Below are positions 9,206 through 18,756 of a stretch of 37,675 nucleotides of DNA, one piece after another (the first letter of the stretch is position 1; the number at the start of each line of letters is the position of its first letter). Under the pieces are notes generated by a model. It ran no database searches, was not told where the DNA came from, and saw nothing but the letters and a program-made list of their open reading frames with translations. Made by a program: the position numbers and the translations under genes. The stretch comes from an uncultured Anaerolineae bacterium. Its GTDB lineage: Bacteria > Chloroflexota > Anaerolineae > Anaerolineales > Villigracilaceae. The stretch is from assembly GCA_903838415.1 (NCBI GenBank), contig CAILYI010000067.1, positions 1 to 37,675 of the forward strand, given 5' to 3'.

Positions 9206-10348
9206 TCAGTCTGTTTCGCGGCGGGCCAGGATGCGGGTGGCATCCTTGATCGGTTTTTCTGAAACCAGGATCAGATAGCCCCCACCGCCAGCCCCGGACA
9301 GCTTCCAGCCGAGCGCCTGGTCGCGATATTCTTCTATCAGCTCGGCGATACGCTCATTCATCATGTGTGGGAACATGGCAACCTGGGCGTCAAACGATTC
9401 GCGCAGAGATTTTCCAAAGGCGACCACGTCACGGGCCAAAATGGCATCCCAACAACGCTCGGCGGCATCCGCCAGGTCTTTGGCCAATTCCGGGCTGAAT
9501 TTCGTATCGACCAGCACGTCATATTCCGAGTAGCGCGGGCCGAGCGAAATGAGATAGAGCGAACTTTCAACAAATTTCAGCAAAGTCTCGTCCAGGACAT
9601 GTTCGATTCTGACCGGCCAAAAGCGACCCTCGTAGTAAGCCTTGGCCAGCCCCGGGAAAACAATCCCGATCGAATCTTGCGAACCGGAAAAAACCTTCGT
9701 GCCGGGCGGATTGTCGTAACAGAACAGGATTTTAGCTAGTTTTTCGTGATTCCCGGCGGGCAGTTTCGGTCCCCACAGATCCAGCGCCGAGCGCCGGGTG
9801 CTGGAAGCCATCCCGGAGCGTTCATTGAACTCCAGGGTCGGTTCCAGCGAAATGGTGATGACCGGGCCCGGAAAATGCTCCGAAACGTATGGTTGATCGA
9901 GCCAGCCACCCGCCAGATCGATGCGATACGGCATGTAGTCGCGCTGACGCAGCGCGGTCGTGGAACGCGCCTCCAGCCCTTCGTGCGGCTTGCGTTCCAG
10001 AATAACGTACTCGATCCCCAATTCATGACAAATCGCCCGCTTTTCAGGGATATGCCCATCGGAGTTGACGATGAAATAATCCGGCATCATCTCGCGTAAT
10101 TCGTGTTCAAAATCCAGAATTCCGGAACCTTGCGAGATAAAAGCATCCTTGACAAAGGAAACCGACTTGACCATGAACTGGCGTTCCTGCTCGGTATTGA
10201 CCGGCGTGCGGCCCTTCAACCCAAAAACTGTTTTATCGGAGCCAAGCGCCACGAACAGATCGCCATAGGTGGAGGCTTCCTGAAAAAAGGCGATGTGCCC
10301 GCTGTGTAACAGGTCAAAACATCCGCTGACAAAAACTTTTTTGGTCAT
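9206..10348 (-). CDS. Bifunctional nucleotidyltransferase / GHMP-type sugar kinase
   Basis: 380 residues with two domains. Residues 3-137 are a cytidylyltransferase-like Rossmann domain with GCFDLLHSGH (HxGH at 15-18) and a C-terminal RSTTALR resembling the family's STT motif. Residues 138-378 are a GHMP-kinase-like domain with LAGGWLDQ (145-152), SGSQDSIG (221-228) in place of the usual Ser-rich phosphate loop, and SGAGGGGY (351-358). The combination suggests sugar to sugar-1-phosphate to NDP-sugar chemistry, analogous in logic to fucokinase/GDP-fucose pyrophosphorylase or heptose HldE, though it matches neither closely. The ATG at 10346-10348 has AGGAG six bases upstream; an adjacent TTG is rejected. 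It follows fucU across a hairpin. The same two domain types recur as separate genes at 19887-21490. The substrate is unproven; L-fucose or L-galactose is suggested by context. Confidence 0.75.
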   Translation of the reverse strand: MTKKVFVSGCFDLLHSGHIAFFQEASTYGDLFVALGSDKTVFGLKGRTPVNTEQERQFMVKSVSFVKDAFISQGSGILDFEHELREMMPDYFIVNSDGHIPEKRAICHELGIEYVILERKPHEGLEARSTTALRQRDYMPYRIDLAGGWLDQPYVSEHFPGPVITISLEPTLEFNERSGMASSTRRSALDLWGPKLPAGNHEKLAKILFCYDNPPGTKVFSGSQDSIGIVFPGLAKAYYEGRFWPVRIEHVLDETLLKFVESSLYLISLGPRYSEYDVLVDTKFSPELAKDLADAAERCWDAILARDVVAFGKSLRESFDAQVAMFPHMMNERIAELIEEYRDQALGWKLSGAGGGGYLILVSEKPIKDATRILARRETD

Positions 10349-10361
10349 CAATCTCTCCTGG

Positions 10362-10409
10362 AAAAATAGTGCCGGATGGTTTGAAAAAAATTCCGTCCGG
10401 CACTATTTT
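10362..10409 (-). terminator. Hairpin between fucU and the kinase fusion gene
   Basis: Arms 10362-10379 and 10393-10409 pair over 17 bp with one G-T pair. On the minus strand the stem ends in a T-rich run and sits only about 10 bases before the next ribosome site. It could terminate most transcripts after fucU, or protect the 3' end of upstream mRNA while lowering expression of the downstream gene. Confidence 0.75.
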
Positions 10410-10428
10410 ACACGGGTAAGCGCAAATT

Positions 10429-10860
10429 TCAGGCTTTAATCACACCTTTTTTCAAGATGATGTTGGCATACAGCGCCATCTCGCCGCTGGCCAGCACGGC
10501 ATGAGCCTTTTTGGCGCGCTCATAGAAGGCAAAGCGCTCCATGTATTCAAAATCCTTGAAGGAGGCTTCGTATTTTTTGACGATCGGGCGATATTCTTCC
10601 CAGATGACGGGCTGGTAGGAATCGCCCGGAACAACCGACATCAGCGCAATCGGTTTTTCGACGAACGAATCGAGCGGAAAAAGCTGCAGGATGGCATCCA
10701 GCAAAACGGGACAGCTCAAACCGTCAGCACGTACCAATCTTTGGGCCATTCCAGCGGCTGGAAAGTTGCCATCCGCGATGACCAGTTCGTCGCCGTGACC
10801 CATTTCCATCAGGATTTTTATCAGTTCCGGCGAAATCACCGGAGAAATTCCTTTGAGCAT
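10429..10860 (-). CDS. fucU: L-fucose mutarotase (RbsD/FucU family)
   Basis: Cytosolic mutarotase of 143 residues (E. coli FucU has 140), which interconverts anomers of L-fucose before isomerisation. The sequence tracks FucU throughout: SPELIKILMEMGHGDELVIAD near the start with the catalytic-region His, FPA, RADGL, and RFAFYERAKKAHAVL with NIILKKGV at the C-terminus. RbsD proteins lack the FYERA block, which favours FucU. It lies 21 bp after fucI and is surely co-transcribed. L-Galactose, the 6-hydroxy analogue of L-fucose, is a possible alternative substrate given the operon at 18757-23633. Confidence 0.92.
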   Translation of the reverse strand: MLKGISPVISPELIKILMEMGHGDELVIADGNFPAAGMAQRLVRADGLSCPVLLDAILQLFPLDSFVEKPIALMSVVPGDSYQPVIWEEYRPIVKKYEASFKDFEYMERFAFYERAKKAHAVLASGEMALYANIILKKGVIKA

Positions 10861-10881
10861 GATAATCTCCCAAATTTCTGA

Positions 10882-12678
10882 CTAATCGTACACGGGACCG
10901 AAGCTGGCGCAGGCACGATAATCGGCGCTGGTGAAGTCGCTGGCGCCGAAAGCGCTCCAGGCGCTCGGGCGGAAGATTTTCTCTTCGGGAACGTTGTGCA
11001 TGCAAACCGGAATGCGCAGGATGGAAGCCAGGCTGATCATGTCCGCGCCGATGTGGCCATAGCTCAAAGCGCCGTGGTTCGCGCCCCAATTCGCCATGAC
11101 GGAATACACATCACGGAAGGCGCCCTGTCCGGTGACGTTCGGGGCAAACCAATGGGTCGGCCAGGTGGGATCGGTGCGCTCGTTCAGGGTGGTGTGGACA
11201 TTTTCGGGCAGGTCGACAGTCCAGCCCTCGGCGATTTGCAGCACCGGACCAAGACCCTTGACCAGATTGAGACGACTCATGGTGACGGGCATCCCGCCGC
11301 GGGTCAGGAATCCGCTGGAGTAGCCGCCGCCGCGGAAGTAGCCGGTGTTGGCCGGGTACCAGGTGGTCGCTTCGAGGCACTTTTTGCCTTCAGCAGAAGT
11401 GACATCCCACCAGGGTTTGATGGCCGGTTGGCCGTCGATTTCGTGCCAGCCGGTGGCATCCAGCGTGGCAGCGCCGGAATTGATCAGGTGAATGAATCCG
11501 CCCGCCGCGCGGCCGCTGACTTCGTAGCCGGTGACACGTTTGACAGCTTCCGGGCTCCAGTAGGTGCGCACATCCGCAAAAACCTGGGCGGTATTGGTCA
11601 ACAGATGACCGAAAAGCATCGTCGCGCCGTTCAAGCTGTCGTTTTCAGTGGCGACGATGTAGGGCTGACGCGGGCCGTTCCAGTCGAGGGATGTGTTCAG
11701 CATGGCTTCAAGGAAATCGCCATTCGGCTGGTAATCCGTCCACTGGCGCTGGCCCTGGAAACCGGACAGGATGGCATTGTGCCCGAGCGCTTCTTCGGCG
11801 AAACCCAATTCAGCCAGGCGCGGGTTGCCATTCATCAAGTCGCGGGCGATCATGGCCATTTTGACCACTTTTTCCCAATCCTGATCTTTTTGGGCGCGAG
11901 TGCGCTGGCGGTTGGACGGGTTATATTCGCGGCCTTCCGGGCAGTTTTCCTTGACCCACGGCATGGCACGTTTGAGTTCTTCAGAGTCATAGATGCCAAA
12001 GTCGATGCGTCGCAGGAATTCGGTCGTATCGATGACTTCGACGCGCATCCCCAGATAGGTTTCAAAAAACGGCTGATCGACAATCGAACCGGCAATGCCC
12101 ATCGAAACGCCGCCCATCGAGAGATACGATTTTCCGCGCATGGTGGCTGCAGCCAGTCCGGCGCGGGCAAAACGCAGTAGTTTTTCCTTGACGTCCTCGG
12201 GGATGTTCTTATCCCCGGAATCTTGCACATCGTGCCCATAAATCGAAAAAGCGGGCAAACCTTTCTGGTTGTGCGCGGCCAGCACAGCTGCCAGATAAAC
12301 AGCGCCGGGGCGTTCCGTACCGTTAAATCCCCAGACCGCTTTCGGGATGAGCGGATCCATATCCATGGTTTCAGAGCCGTAGCACCAACAGGGCGAGACG
12401 GTGATCGAAAGGCCTACGCCCGCGCGGGCAAATTTCTCGGCACAGGCGGCAGCCTCGGCCACACCGCCGATGTTTGTATCGGCAATAACACATTCCACCG
12501 GTTGGCCGTTGGGATGGCGTAAATTGGCAGTCAGCAAGTCAGCAACCGCATGCGCCAGGGACATGGTGGTCTCTTCGAGTGATTCGCGCACACCCTGCCA
12601 GCGTCCATCAATTGCAGGACGAATACCGATTTTCGGCAAACTGCCGATCCATCGGTTCGGGGCATAGTTTTCGGACAT
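10882..12678 (-). CDS. fucI: L-fucose isomerase
   Basis: 598 residues (E. coli FucI has 591). It converts L-fucose to L-fuculose and in known members also accepts D-arabinose and some hexoses. The start at 12676-12678 has an ideal GGAGG site; a frame extending four codons upstream is rejected. Visible family motifs include [11 protein letters not shown] at the N-terminus, [25 protein letters not shown] and [11 protein letters not shown] (the Glu and Asp expected to bind Mn2+), and SYGHIGAD with the third ligand His near the C-terminus. No L-fuculose kinase or aldolase lies beside it; the rhamnulokinase at 5057-6586 could fill the kinase role, which is inference. Confidence 0.95.
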   Translation of the reverse strand: MSENYAPNRWIGSLPKIGIRPAIDGRWQGVRESLEETTMSLAHAVADLLTANLRHPNGQPVECVIADTNIGGVAEAAACAEKFARAGVGLSITVSPCWCYGSETMDMDPLIPKAVWGFNGTERPGAVYLAAVLAAHNQKGLPAFSIYGHDVQDSGDKNIPEDVKEKLLRFARAGLAAATMRGKSYLSMGGVSMGIAGSIVDQPFFETYLGMRVEVIDTTEFLRRIDFGIYDSEELKRAMPWVKENCPEGREYNPSNRQRTRAQKDQDWEKVVKMAMIARDLMNGNPRLAELGFAEEALGHNAILSGFQGQRQWTDYQPNGDFLEAMLNTSLDWNGPRQPYIVATENDSLNGATMLFGHLLTNTAQVFADVRTYWSPEAVKRVTGYEVSGRAAGGFIHLINSGAATLDATGWHEIDGQPAIKPWWDVTSAEGKKCLEATTWYPANTGYFRGGGYSSGFLTRGGMPVTMSRLNLVKGLGPVLQIAEGWTVDLPENVHTTLNERTDPTWPTHWFAPNVTGQGAFRDVYSVMANWGANHGALSYGHIGADMISLASILRIPVCMHNVPEEKIFRPSAWSAFGASDFTSADYRACASFGPVYD

Positions 12679-12723
12679 TATTACCTCCAAATTGATTAAA
12701 GTGAAAATCTGCCATTCAACAAA

Positions 12724-12772
12724 ATGCCCTACGCTAAGGCTGGAAGGAAACCGGGCTTTAGCAGTAGGGCAT
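12724..12772 (-). terminator. Hairpin between the binding-protein gene and fucI
   Basis: ATGCCCTAC (12724-12732) pairs with GTAGGGCAT (12764-12772), and the stem continues through GCTAA/TTAGC with one bulged base. On the minus strand the stem is followed by TTTTGTT. A second small hairpin (AGCCCC/GGGGCT, 12781-12798) lies beside it. Such hairpins commonly lower expression of genes after an abundant binding protein. Confidence 0.75.
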
Positions 12773-12831
12773 CTTTTATCAGCCCCAGAAGCGGGGCTCA
12801 GTCAACCGCTGGCGGTTAACCAGCTGGCAAA

Positions 12832-13818
12832 TTACTTGTAAAGCACAGCCTGGATTTTGGCTTCGTCGATGTTGGACTTATCGTACCAGTAGAAGCCAGT
12901 GTCGATGATCTTGGGCAGAGTCTCGCCCTTGGAGGCTTTGAGAGCAGCTTCTACGCACTTGTAGCCGATACCGACGGGGTTCTGGGTGATAGCGCCAGAT
13001 TCAGTGCCTGCGCGGATGGCGTCCATCTGCTGTTGGCCGGAGTCATAGCCGATCACGACGATTTTGCCTTCCATGCCCAGTTCCTTGACAGCGTTCAAAA
13101 CGCCGATGATGGAACCTTCGTTGGCGCCAAAGAAGCCCTTCAGATTCGGGTGAGCCTGAATGATGGCCTTGGCCAGGTCGGTGGATTTGAGCTGATCGCC
13201 GCCGCCGTACTGGGTGTCAACAATCTTGACCTTCGGGTACTTGGCAACGATCTGATCGGTGAAGCCCTTGACGCGATCGATACCGGTGCGGCTGGTCTGG
13301 TCGTGAGCGATGATGGCAACTTCGCCTTCGCCGCCGATGAGTTCAACCATCTTGTCAGCGGCCAGGTTGGTCGCGGCAATGTTGTCTGTGGAAGCGGTGG
13401 AAGCCGGGATGTCACTGTCAACGCCGGAGTCGAAGCCGATGACGGGGACGCCAGCAGCCTTGGCTTTTTCAAGCAGGGGCTGGAAAGCCTTGGAGTCAAC
13501 AGCGGCCAGACAAATCGCGGCGGGTTTCTTGTCCAAAGCGGTCTGGAACATTTCAACCTGTTTGTCAACCATGGCTTCGGATTCAGGACCTTCAAAAGTG
13601 ATGTCCACATTCAGGTCTTTGGAGGCCTGTTCGGCGCCCAATTTCACTGCTTGCCAGAACTGGTGCTGGAAGCCCTTGGAAATCACGGGGATGTAGGGTT
13701 TCGCTGCTGCAGCGGCAGGGGCTTCAGCGGCAGGTGCGGCGGCGGGGGCGCAACCGGTAACCATGGCAAACACAACCAAAAGGCTCAAAAGTGTAGCAAG
13801 TACTTTCTTGGTAGTCAT
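12832..13818 (-). CDS. Sugar ABC transporter substrate-binding lipoprotein (RbsB-like)
   Basis: 328-residue exported lipoprotein. The ATG at 13816-13818 follows GAGGAG; the frame is open further upstream but those codons overlap the permease gene and lack a signal. The N-terminus is a signal with lipobox MVTGC (Cys23) and an Ala/Pro/Glu linker. The mature part is a type-1 periplasmic-binding-protein fold with SKGFQHQFWQAVKLGAEQA, EGPESEAMVDKQVEM, VIGFDSGVDSDIP and GYDSGQQQMDAIR. In other sugar-binding proteins the conserved Asp of the GFDSG loop contacts the sugar. It is the last importer gene before fucI, with a terminator-like hairpin between. L-Fucose or a related sugar is the likely ligand from context only. 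Confidence 0.85.
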   Translation of the reverse strand: MTTKKVLATLLSLLVVFAMVTGCAPAAAPAAEAPAAAAAKPYIPVISKGFQHQFWQAVKLGAEQASKDLNVDITFEGPESEAMVDKQVEMFQTALDKKPAAICLAAVDSKAFQPLLEKAKAAGVPVIGFDSGVDSDIPASTASTDNIAATNLAADKMVELIGGEGEVAIIAHDQTSRTGIDRVKGFTDQIVAKYPKVKIVDTQYGGGDQLKSTDLAKAIIQAHPNLKGFFGANEGSIIGVLNAVKELGMEGKIVVIGYDSGQQQMDAIRAGTESGAITQNPVGIGYKCVEAALKASKGETLPKIIDTGFYWYDKSNIDEAKIQAVLYK

Positions 13819-13943
13819 ATATTCTCCTCGATTTGAAAATTTTTGAATGGTACTGGACAGGTTCAGGCGAACTTTCATTTTATTTGCGATAACGGGCCTC
13901 CTTATGTTTAAGTTTTTTGAGTAAAACCGCGCCTGTGAATTTC

Positions 13944-14930
13944 TTAGCGGCGACGGCGCAAGATGTCTAAGAAAACTGCCAGAATGACGATGCCACCCGT
14001 GACCACCATCTGCCACTCCTGTGGCACCGAAAGGATGCGCAAACCGTTGGTGAGGGTGCTGATGATAAAGGCCCCGATGATGGTGCCCAGGATCGAGCCT
14101 TCACCGCCGCTGAGGGAGGTACCGCCAATCACGACTGCCGCGATCGCATCCAGTTCATAGCCAGCACCCAGAGCGGGTTGAGCCGAGTTCAAACGGGAAG
14201 CCATCAAAACTCCACCGACCCCGGCGAAAAAACCGCACAGAGTATAAACAGCGGTCTTCCAGACAGCCACATTGACGCCCGAAAGACGCGTGGCTTCTTC
14301 GTTGCTTCCCAGGGCAAAGGTGTAGCGCCCAAGGACGGTACGGGTCAGGATAAAATTAGCAATAATAGCTGCGCCAAACAAAATGAACACGGCATTGGGC
14401 ACTTCAAACCCGGGGATGATCTTGCCCACGATCGAACCCATGGCCATTTCACGGAAGGCGGGAGTGTCGTTGAAATAAATCGGTTTCAACTCTGAAATCA
14501 CCAGCGAAAGGCCCTTGGTTGCGTACAACATACCCAGCGTGGCGATGAAAGGCGGAATCTTCATGCGTGAAATCAAGGTCCCGTTGATAAACCCTGCCAG
14601 GCTGCCAGCCAGAACACCGCCCAGGATACCGAGCGGAATGGGCAGGTGCCAGTTGGTAACAAAGACACCCGTCATGACTGCGGAGAAGGTCAGCACCGTC
14701 CCTACCGACAGGTCGATGCCAGCCGTGATGATGACGAAGGTCACGCCCAGGGCAAGCACACCGTTGACGGCTGTCGCCAACAGGATGCCAACGAAGTTGT
14801 CGAAGGTGCGGAAATAGGGTGATGCCACCGAAAAACCGATTGACAGCACTATCAGGGCGCCGAATGCCATGAGCCGCTGCATGGCGTCAGAACGGAACAA
14901 AGTCTTGGCAGTTTTGGTTTCACTTTTCAT
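13944..14930 (-). CDS. Sugar ABC transporter permease (RbsC-like)
   Basis: 328-residue polytopic membrane protein of the ribose/carbohydrate-uptake-2 permease family. The hallmark ITAGIDLSVGTVL lies in the first third and GGTSLSGGEGSILG near the C-terminus, with EATRLSGVNV (coupling region facing the ATPase) between them. It has about ten hydrophobic segments and a short basic C-terminus ending in RRRR, placing that end in the cytoplasm. Only one permease gene is present, so the channel should be a homodimer, unlike the RhaPQ pair in the other importer. It lies 36 bp after the ATPase gene and 125 bp before the binding-protein gene. Confidence 0.88.
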   Translation of the reverse strand: MKSETKTAKTLFRSDAMQRLMAFGALIVLSIGFSVASPYFRTFDNFVGILLATAVNGVLALGVTFVIITAGIDLSVGTVLTFSAVMTGVFVTNWHLPIPLGILGGVLAGSLAGFINGTLISRMKIPPFIATLGMLYATKGLSLVISELKPIYFNDTPAFREMAMGSIVGKIIPGFEVPNAVFILFGAAIIANFILTRTVLGRYTFALGSNEEATRLSGVNVAVWKTAVYTLCGFFAGVGGVLMASRLNSAQPALGAGYELDAIAAVVIGGTSLSGGEGSILGTIIGAFIISTLTNGLRILSVPQEWQMVVTGGIVILAVFLDILRRRR

Positions 14931-14966
14931 GGTTTTTCATTTCCGTGGATGAGGATGGATAGCCTT

Positions 14967-16514
14967 TTACGCACTTACTTGCACCACACTGCCGCGCATG
15001 GTGGCAAACTTCATAATGCTTTCCTGGGTTGCTTCAGTGGAATTCAAAACTCCAGTCACTCGACCTTCACACATCACCACAACGCGGTGACTCATGCGCA
15101 GGACTTCAGGTAATTCAGACGAAATCATGATGATGGCCTTGCCCTGGTGGGCCAGGTCGTTGAGCAGTTTATAAATTTCACTCTTCGCGCCCACGTCAAT
15201 GCCGCGCGTCGGCTCGTCAAAGATCAAAATTTCCGTATCAGCGGTCAGCCATTTGCCAACCACCACTTTTTGCTGATTACCGCCCGACAGGAACTGAACT
15301 TTTTGATCGAGACTGGGCGTCTTGATATTCAAAGCCTTGACCATTTCGTTGCCACGGGCGGCGGTTCGTTTGAAATCCACCCAGCCCAGCCAACTCAGGA
15401 ATTTTTTCATGGCAGCCATGGCGATATTTTCTTTGACATCCATCCCCAGGGCCAAGCCATACCGTTTGCGGTCTTCAGAAAGATAGCCAACGCCATGCGT
15501 AACCGCATCTCCCGGGCTTTTGATGTGGACTCGCTTACCTTTGATATAGATTTCGCCCGAGTCATAAGTATCGGCGCCGAAGACGGCACGCGCAACTTCA
15601 GTCCGTCCAGCGCCCATCAGCCCGGCGAAGCCGAGAATCTCACCCCTTTTCAGGCTGAAACTGACATCCTTGAGCAGCTTGCCGCTATTCAGGTTGCGGA
15701 CTTCCAACACAACTTCCTGACTCGGGTTTTCCGGCAGTTCGGGGGCAGATTCGTAAATGATACGTCCCACCATCAGGCTGATAATCTGATTAATCGGGGC
15801 GTCCACCGTCTGCAGGGTATCGATATACTTTCCATCGCGCATGACCGTCACACGGTCAGAGATTTGCTTGAGTTCTTCCAGGCGGTGCGAAATATGGACA
15901 ATGCCCACGCCTTTTTCGCGCAGCTGCCGGATGATTCTGAACAATTCGTCAATTTCGGTATCCGTCAGGGCGGCCGTGGGTTCATCCATGACGAGAATTT
16001 TTGCATTGAAAGACAACGCCTTGGCAATTTCCACCATCTGCTGCTTGGCAACTGTCAGGTCGGCCACTTTGGTGGTCGGATCCAATTTCAGATTCAGCAA
16101 TTTGAAAAGACCTTCGGCCTTCTGATTGGTTGTCTTGTCATCCATCAGAAATGAGATTTTTGAGCGCGGTTCGCGCCCGATGAAAATGTTCTGCGCAATT
16201 GTCAGGTGCGGCATCAGATTCAGTTCCTGGTGAATAATGCTGATGCCCAGGTTCTGTGCCATGCGCGGACCATGAATCTCAACTTCCTTGCCTTCAAGAT
16301 AGATATGCCCGGCATCCTTACGATAAATCCCGCCCAGGATTTTCATCATGGTGGATTTACCCGCGCCATTTTCACCTACCAGGGCATGAACTTCGCCATA
16401 GCGCAGTTCAAATCGGGCCTCGCTAAGCGCCTGAACACCTGGAAAGGATTTAGAAATTCCATCCATGCGGAGCAAAAGGTCTTTTTTATCTGGAGATGTG
16501 GAAAGAGTTGTCAT
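14967..16514 (-). CDS. Sugar ABC transporter ATPase (RbsA-like), two nucleotide-binding domains
   Basis: 515-residue energising subunit. The N-terminal half has GENGAGKST Walker A and [11 protein letters not shown]alker B; the C-terminal half has a degenerate Walker A ([10 protein letters not shown]), a full LSGGNQQK signature and [16 protein letters not shown]. This is the normal RbsA/MglA/XylG arrangement. The ATG at 16512-16514 is chosen because CCAGGA precedes it; an ATG 12 codons earlier has no ribosome site. It sits 51 bp after the DeoR regulator, which presumably controls it. Confidence 0.88.
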   Translation of the reverse strand: MTTLSTSPDKKDLLLRMDGISKSFPGVQALSEARFELRYGEVHALVGENGAGKSTMMKILGGIYRKDAGHIYLEGKEVEIHGPRMAQNLGISIIHQELNLMPHLTIAQNIFIGREPRSKISFLMDDKTTNQKAEGLFKLLNLKLDPTTKVADLTVAKQQMVEIAKALSFNAKILVMDEPTAALTDTEIDELFRIIRQLREKGVGIVHISHRLEELKQISDRVTVMRDGKYIDTLQTVDAPINQIISLMVGRIIYESAPELPENPSQEVVLEVRNLNSGKLLKDVSFSLKRGEILGFAGLMGAGRTEVARAVFGADTYDSGEIYIKGKRVHIKSPGDAVTHGVGYLSEDRKRYGLALGMDVKENIAMAAMKKFLSWLGWVDFKRTAARGNEMVKALNIKTPSLDQKVQFLSGGNQQKVVVGKWLTADTEILIFDEPTRGIDVGAKSEIYKLLNDLAHQGKAIIMISSELPEVLRMSHRVVVMCEGRVTGVLNSTEATQESIMKFATMRGSVVQVSA

Positions 16515-16565
16515 GGCAATCCTGGATTGGTTTTTGGTAAAACCATGCACCTGCGAAGAATTTTG

Positions 16566-17339
16566 TCAGTCTGTTTTGCAGATCGTGTAAGCGATATGAG
16601 CCTGTTCAAGCTGTGCAGCCCATTCTGCGCTCAGATTCTCATCTGTGTATAAATGCGTGATTTGATCGGTGCTGGCAAAGGATGTCAGGTCTTCTTTGCC
16701 AATCTTGGACGAATCAACCAGTGCAAACACTTCCCGGGCGGATGACAACGCTTTACCTTTCAATTCGGCTTCAGCCAGGAGCACATCCGTCAACCCGCGC
16801 TTCAGGCTAAGTCCGCTGCATGAAACGAAAGCCTTCTGAACATGCAAATCGCGGATAATTTGTTCACTCAACGATCCGGTTACCGAGGAGCCGTCCGTGT
16901 TGACGATGCCACCCAACAGCACAACCATGTTGGTTGAGTCTTTTGCCAACAGGCGCGCCACATCAATACCATTCGTCACGATCCGCAAGTGATGCCGATT
17001 TTCCAGCTGCTGCGCCAGATAATAAACCGTTGTACTGGCATCCAGCAAGATGGAATCTCCATCTGCGATAAGCTCTGCCGTTTTTTGGGCAATCGCCAAC
17101 TTGGATTCGGGCTGCTCAAGGTAGCGCGTGCCAATCGATGCACCAAAGCAGACCGGCTGTTTTCCCAGTACCGCCCCGCCATGAACCCGGGTCAGGATAC
17201 CTTCATCCTTCAGCACATCAAGATCATTGCGAATTGTGCCTTTGGTTACTTCGAGCGCCTTCGACAACTCCGACACACGAATGCCAGGCTGTTTTTGAAG
17301 TAACTGGATGATGGATTGCCTGCGTTCATAAGATGTCAC
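16566..17339 (-). CDS. DeoR/GlpR-family transcriptional regulator of the fucose operon
   Basis: 257-residue repressor, paralogous along its whole length to the regulator at 8233-9000. Both begin MT-YERRQ and share the wing motif RVHGGAVL, LLDAST, IVTNGIDVARLLA and LVDSSK. The N-terminal winged helix-turn-helix reads VTKGTIRNDLDVLKDEG. The start codon is GTG (17337-17339); no ATG with a ribosome site lies upstream. It is the first gene after a good promoter (17397-17425), so self-repression together with the importer and fucIU is likely, with a sugar phosphate as inducer. The similarity between the two regulators raises the possibility of cross-talk between the two operons. Confidence 0.88.
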   Translation of the reverse strand: MTSYERRQSIIQLLQKQPGIRVSELSKALEVTKGTIRNDLDVLKDEGILTRVHGGAVLGKQPVCFGASIGTRYLEQPESKLAIAQKTAELIADGDSILLDASTTVYYLAQQLENRHHLRIVTNGIDVARLLAKDSTNMVVLLGGIVNTDGSSVTGSLSEQIIRDLHVQKAFVSCSGLSLKRGLTDVLLAEAELKGKALSSAREVFALVDSSKIGKEDLTSFASTDQITHLYTDENLSAEWAAQLEQAHIAYTICKTD

Positions 17340-17396
17340 GGTAATTGCCGTCCGTTGTCGTTTTTTGGACTTTTTCGTTAATTAAGCACAAAAAAC

Positions 17397-17425
17397 ATCT
17401 TACATCTTTTGGCTTTTTTTGTCAA
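17397..17425 (-). promoter_or_regulatory. Sigma70-type promoter of the fucose operon
   Basis: On the minus strand TTGACA (17420-17425) is followed after exactly 17 bp by TAAGAT (17397-17402). The predicted start near 17390 gives a leader of about 50 bases containing the palindrome TTAATTAA. No decamer array like the one before the other DeoR gene is visible. Confidence 0.7.
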
Positions 17426-17492
17426 TTAGCGTTTCTTGTGACCTCCACCGTAAGCTATTACTAACGCGATGGTTTATGCTGAAGATCATCCT

Positions 17493-18578
17493 TCACTCGT
17501 TATCTGAGCCTGGCGCCGCGCACGAAGCGCGGGCGATAATTTCCACTTGCAGCGGCGCGGGCTCGGTAACTGTCTCGCCATTGATCATGTTCAGCAGGAG
17601 TTGGGCAGCTGTCTGCCCCAGGCGATAAGATGGTTGGGCCACAACAGTCAGCGGCGGGGAAAACAACGGCGCCCAATCATGGTCATCAAAACTGATCAGA
17701 GAAATTTCTTCCGGGCAGGCCAAACCACATTCGCGGATGGCGTACAGTGCACCCAGGGTGAGCTGGTTGCTGGTTACAAAGAGCGCGGAGGGCCTGCCGG
17801 GCGAGCGCAGCAGCACCTGTAAAACTTCGTAAGCGGAACGCATCCCGGGACGGTGCGAGGTGGGGCGCACGATCGGCACCGAGTGCTGCGCATCTGACTG
17901 GATGCCATAAAAATGCGGGTCAGCGCGGACTACCAGTTCCTTGTCCACCGGCAGACCGGCTTCTTGCAGGGCGCGTTCCCAACCCTTCAAGCGGTCGTGC
18001 TGGGTAGTGATGACATCATAGTTAATCAGGCAGGCAATGCGTTGGTGGCCAAGACTAATCAGGTAGCGAATGGCCTGGTAGGCGCCGTCTTCGTTGTTGA
18101 CGCCGACCATTGGCGCCGTTAAGTCGGGGCTGCGCCGGTCGAGTTGGACGATTGGGATGCCGCTTTCGGCCATGGCCAGCAAATTCTCATTGCGCGTACC
18201 GGTCGGTGCGATGATCAAGCCGTCGATCTGCTGGGAGGCCAGCAGGCGCAGACAATCATCCTCGCGCTGGGGAATTTCATCGGTGTTGTTGAGGATGACA
18301 TTGTAGTGAGATGTCAAAAAAACATCTTCGATACCGCGCACAGCCGCAGTAAAAAAGGGATTTGAAATATCGGAAATGACCAACCCGATTTTGCGCGTGA
18401 TATTGGTAACCAGGCTGCGCGCCAGAGCATTGGGCCGGTAATTCAGGGCTTTGATGGCATCCAGCACCTTCTGTTCTGTCTCCGCGCTCACAAAGCGGGT
18501 CTTATTGACAACGTGAGAGACAGTTGCAATTGAGACACCGGCGAGCTGGGCGACATCCATGCTGGTGGATTTGGACAC
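17493..18578 (-). CDS. LacI-family transcriptional regulator
   Basis: 361-residue repressor. Residues 7-55 hold the LacI helix-turn-helix and hinge (MDVAQLAGVSIATVSHVVN, then YRPNALARSL), followed by a type-1 periplasmic-binding-protein effector domain with VISDISNPFF, QLDRR, GHQRIACL and ISFDDHDWAPLFSPPLT. The start is a GTG (18576-18578) with AGAGG upstream. An insert of about 15 residues around SDAQHSVPIVRPT within the effector domain is longer than usual. It stands alone, with its own promoter, two tandem operators and no co-directional partner before the next promoter. The regulated target may be elsewhere; its effector is unknown, probably a sugar or sugar phosphate. Confidence 0.88.
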   Translation of the reverse strand: MSKSTSMDVAQLAGVSIATVSHVVNKTRFVSAETEQKVLDAIKALNYRPNALARSLVTNITRKIGLVISDISNPFFTAAVRGIEDVFLTSHYNVILNNTDEIPQREDDCLRLLASQQIDGLIIAPTGTRNENLLAMAESGIPIVQLDRRSPDLTAPMVGVNNEDGAYQAIRYLISLGHQRIACLINYDVITTQHDRLKGWERALQEAGLPVDKELVVRADPHFYGIQSDAQHSVPIVRPTSHRPGMRSAYEVLQVLLRSPGRPSALFVTSNQLTLGALYAIRECGLACPEEISLISFDDHDWAPLFSPPLTVVAQPSYRLGQTAAQLLLNMINGETVTEPAPLQVEIIARASCAAPGSDNE

Positions 18579-18649
18579 ACAAGCCTCTTTTCCGAAAAAG
18601 GATGCTTCCGAACTTATAAAATTAGGCTAACAATAAAGGTTTGGGGGAA

Positions 18650-18675
18650 GTAAGCGCTTGCGTAAGCGCTTACGC
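18650..18675. promoter_or_regulatory. Two abutting LacI-type operators
   Basis: GTAAGCGCTTGC (18650-18661) is followed directly by GTAAGCGCTTAC (18662-18673). The second is the core of a perfect 16-bp palindrome (18660-18675) with a central CpG, typical of LacI-family operators. They lie just downstream of the -10 box, so the adjacent regulator should block its own transcription. Confidence 0.75.
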
Positions 18676-18676
18676 A

Positions 18677-18705
18677 ATATTAACATAACGCTGACAGACT
18701 GTCAA
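18677..18705 (-). promoter_or_regulatory. Promoter of the lone lacI-family gene
   Basis: On the minus strand TTGACA (18700-18705) is followed after exactly 17 bp by TAATAT (18677-18682). This near-consensus promoter abuts the tandem operators, a layout that fits tight autorepression. Confidence 0.8.
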
Positions 18706-18756
18706 TAAGCAAAGTTCATCAAATTCCAATTTTGGTGCCGAACCGGTACTTCTCCC

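Noticed and set aside
10996..12180. Plus-strand open frame of 394 codons opposite fucI
   Set aside because: Shadow of L-fucose isomerase, whose motifs are unambiguous on the minus strand.
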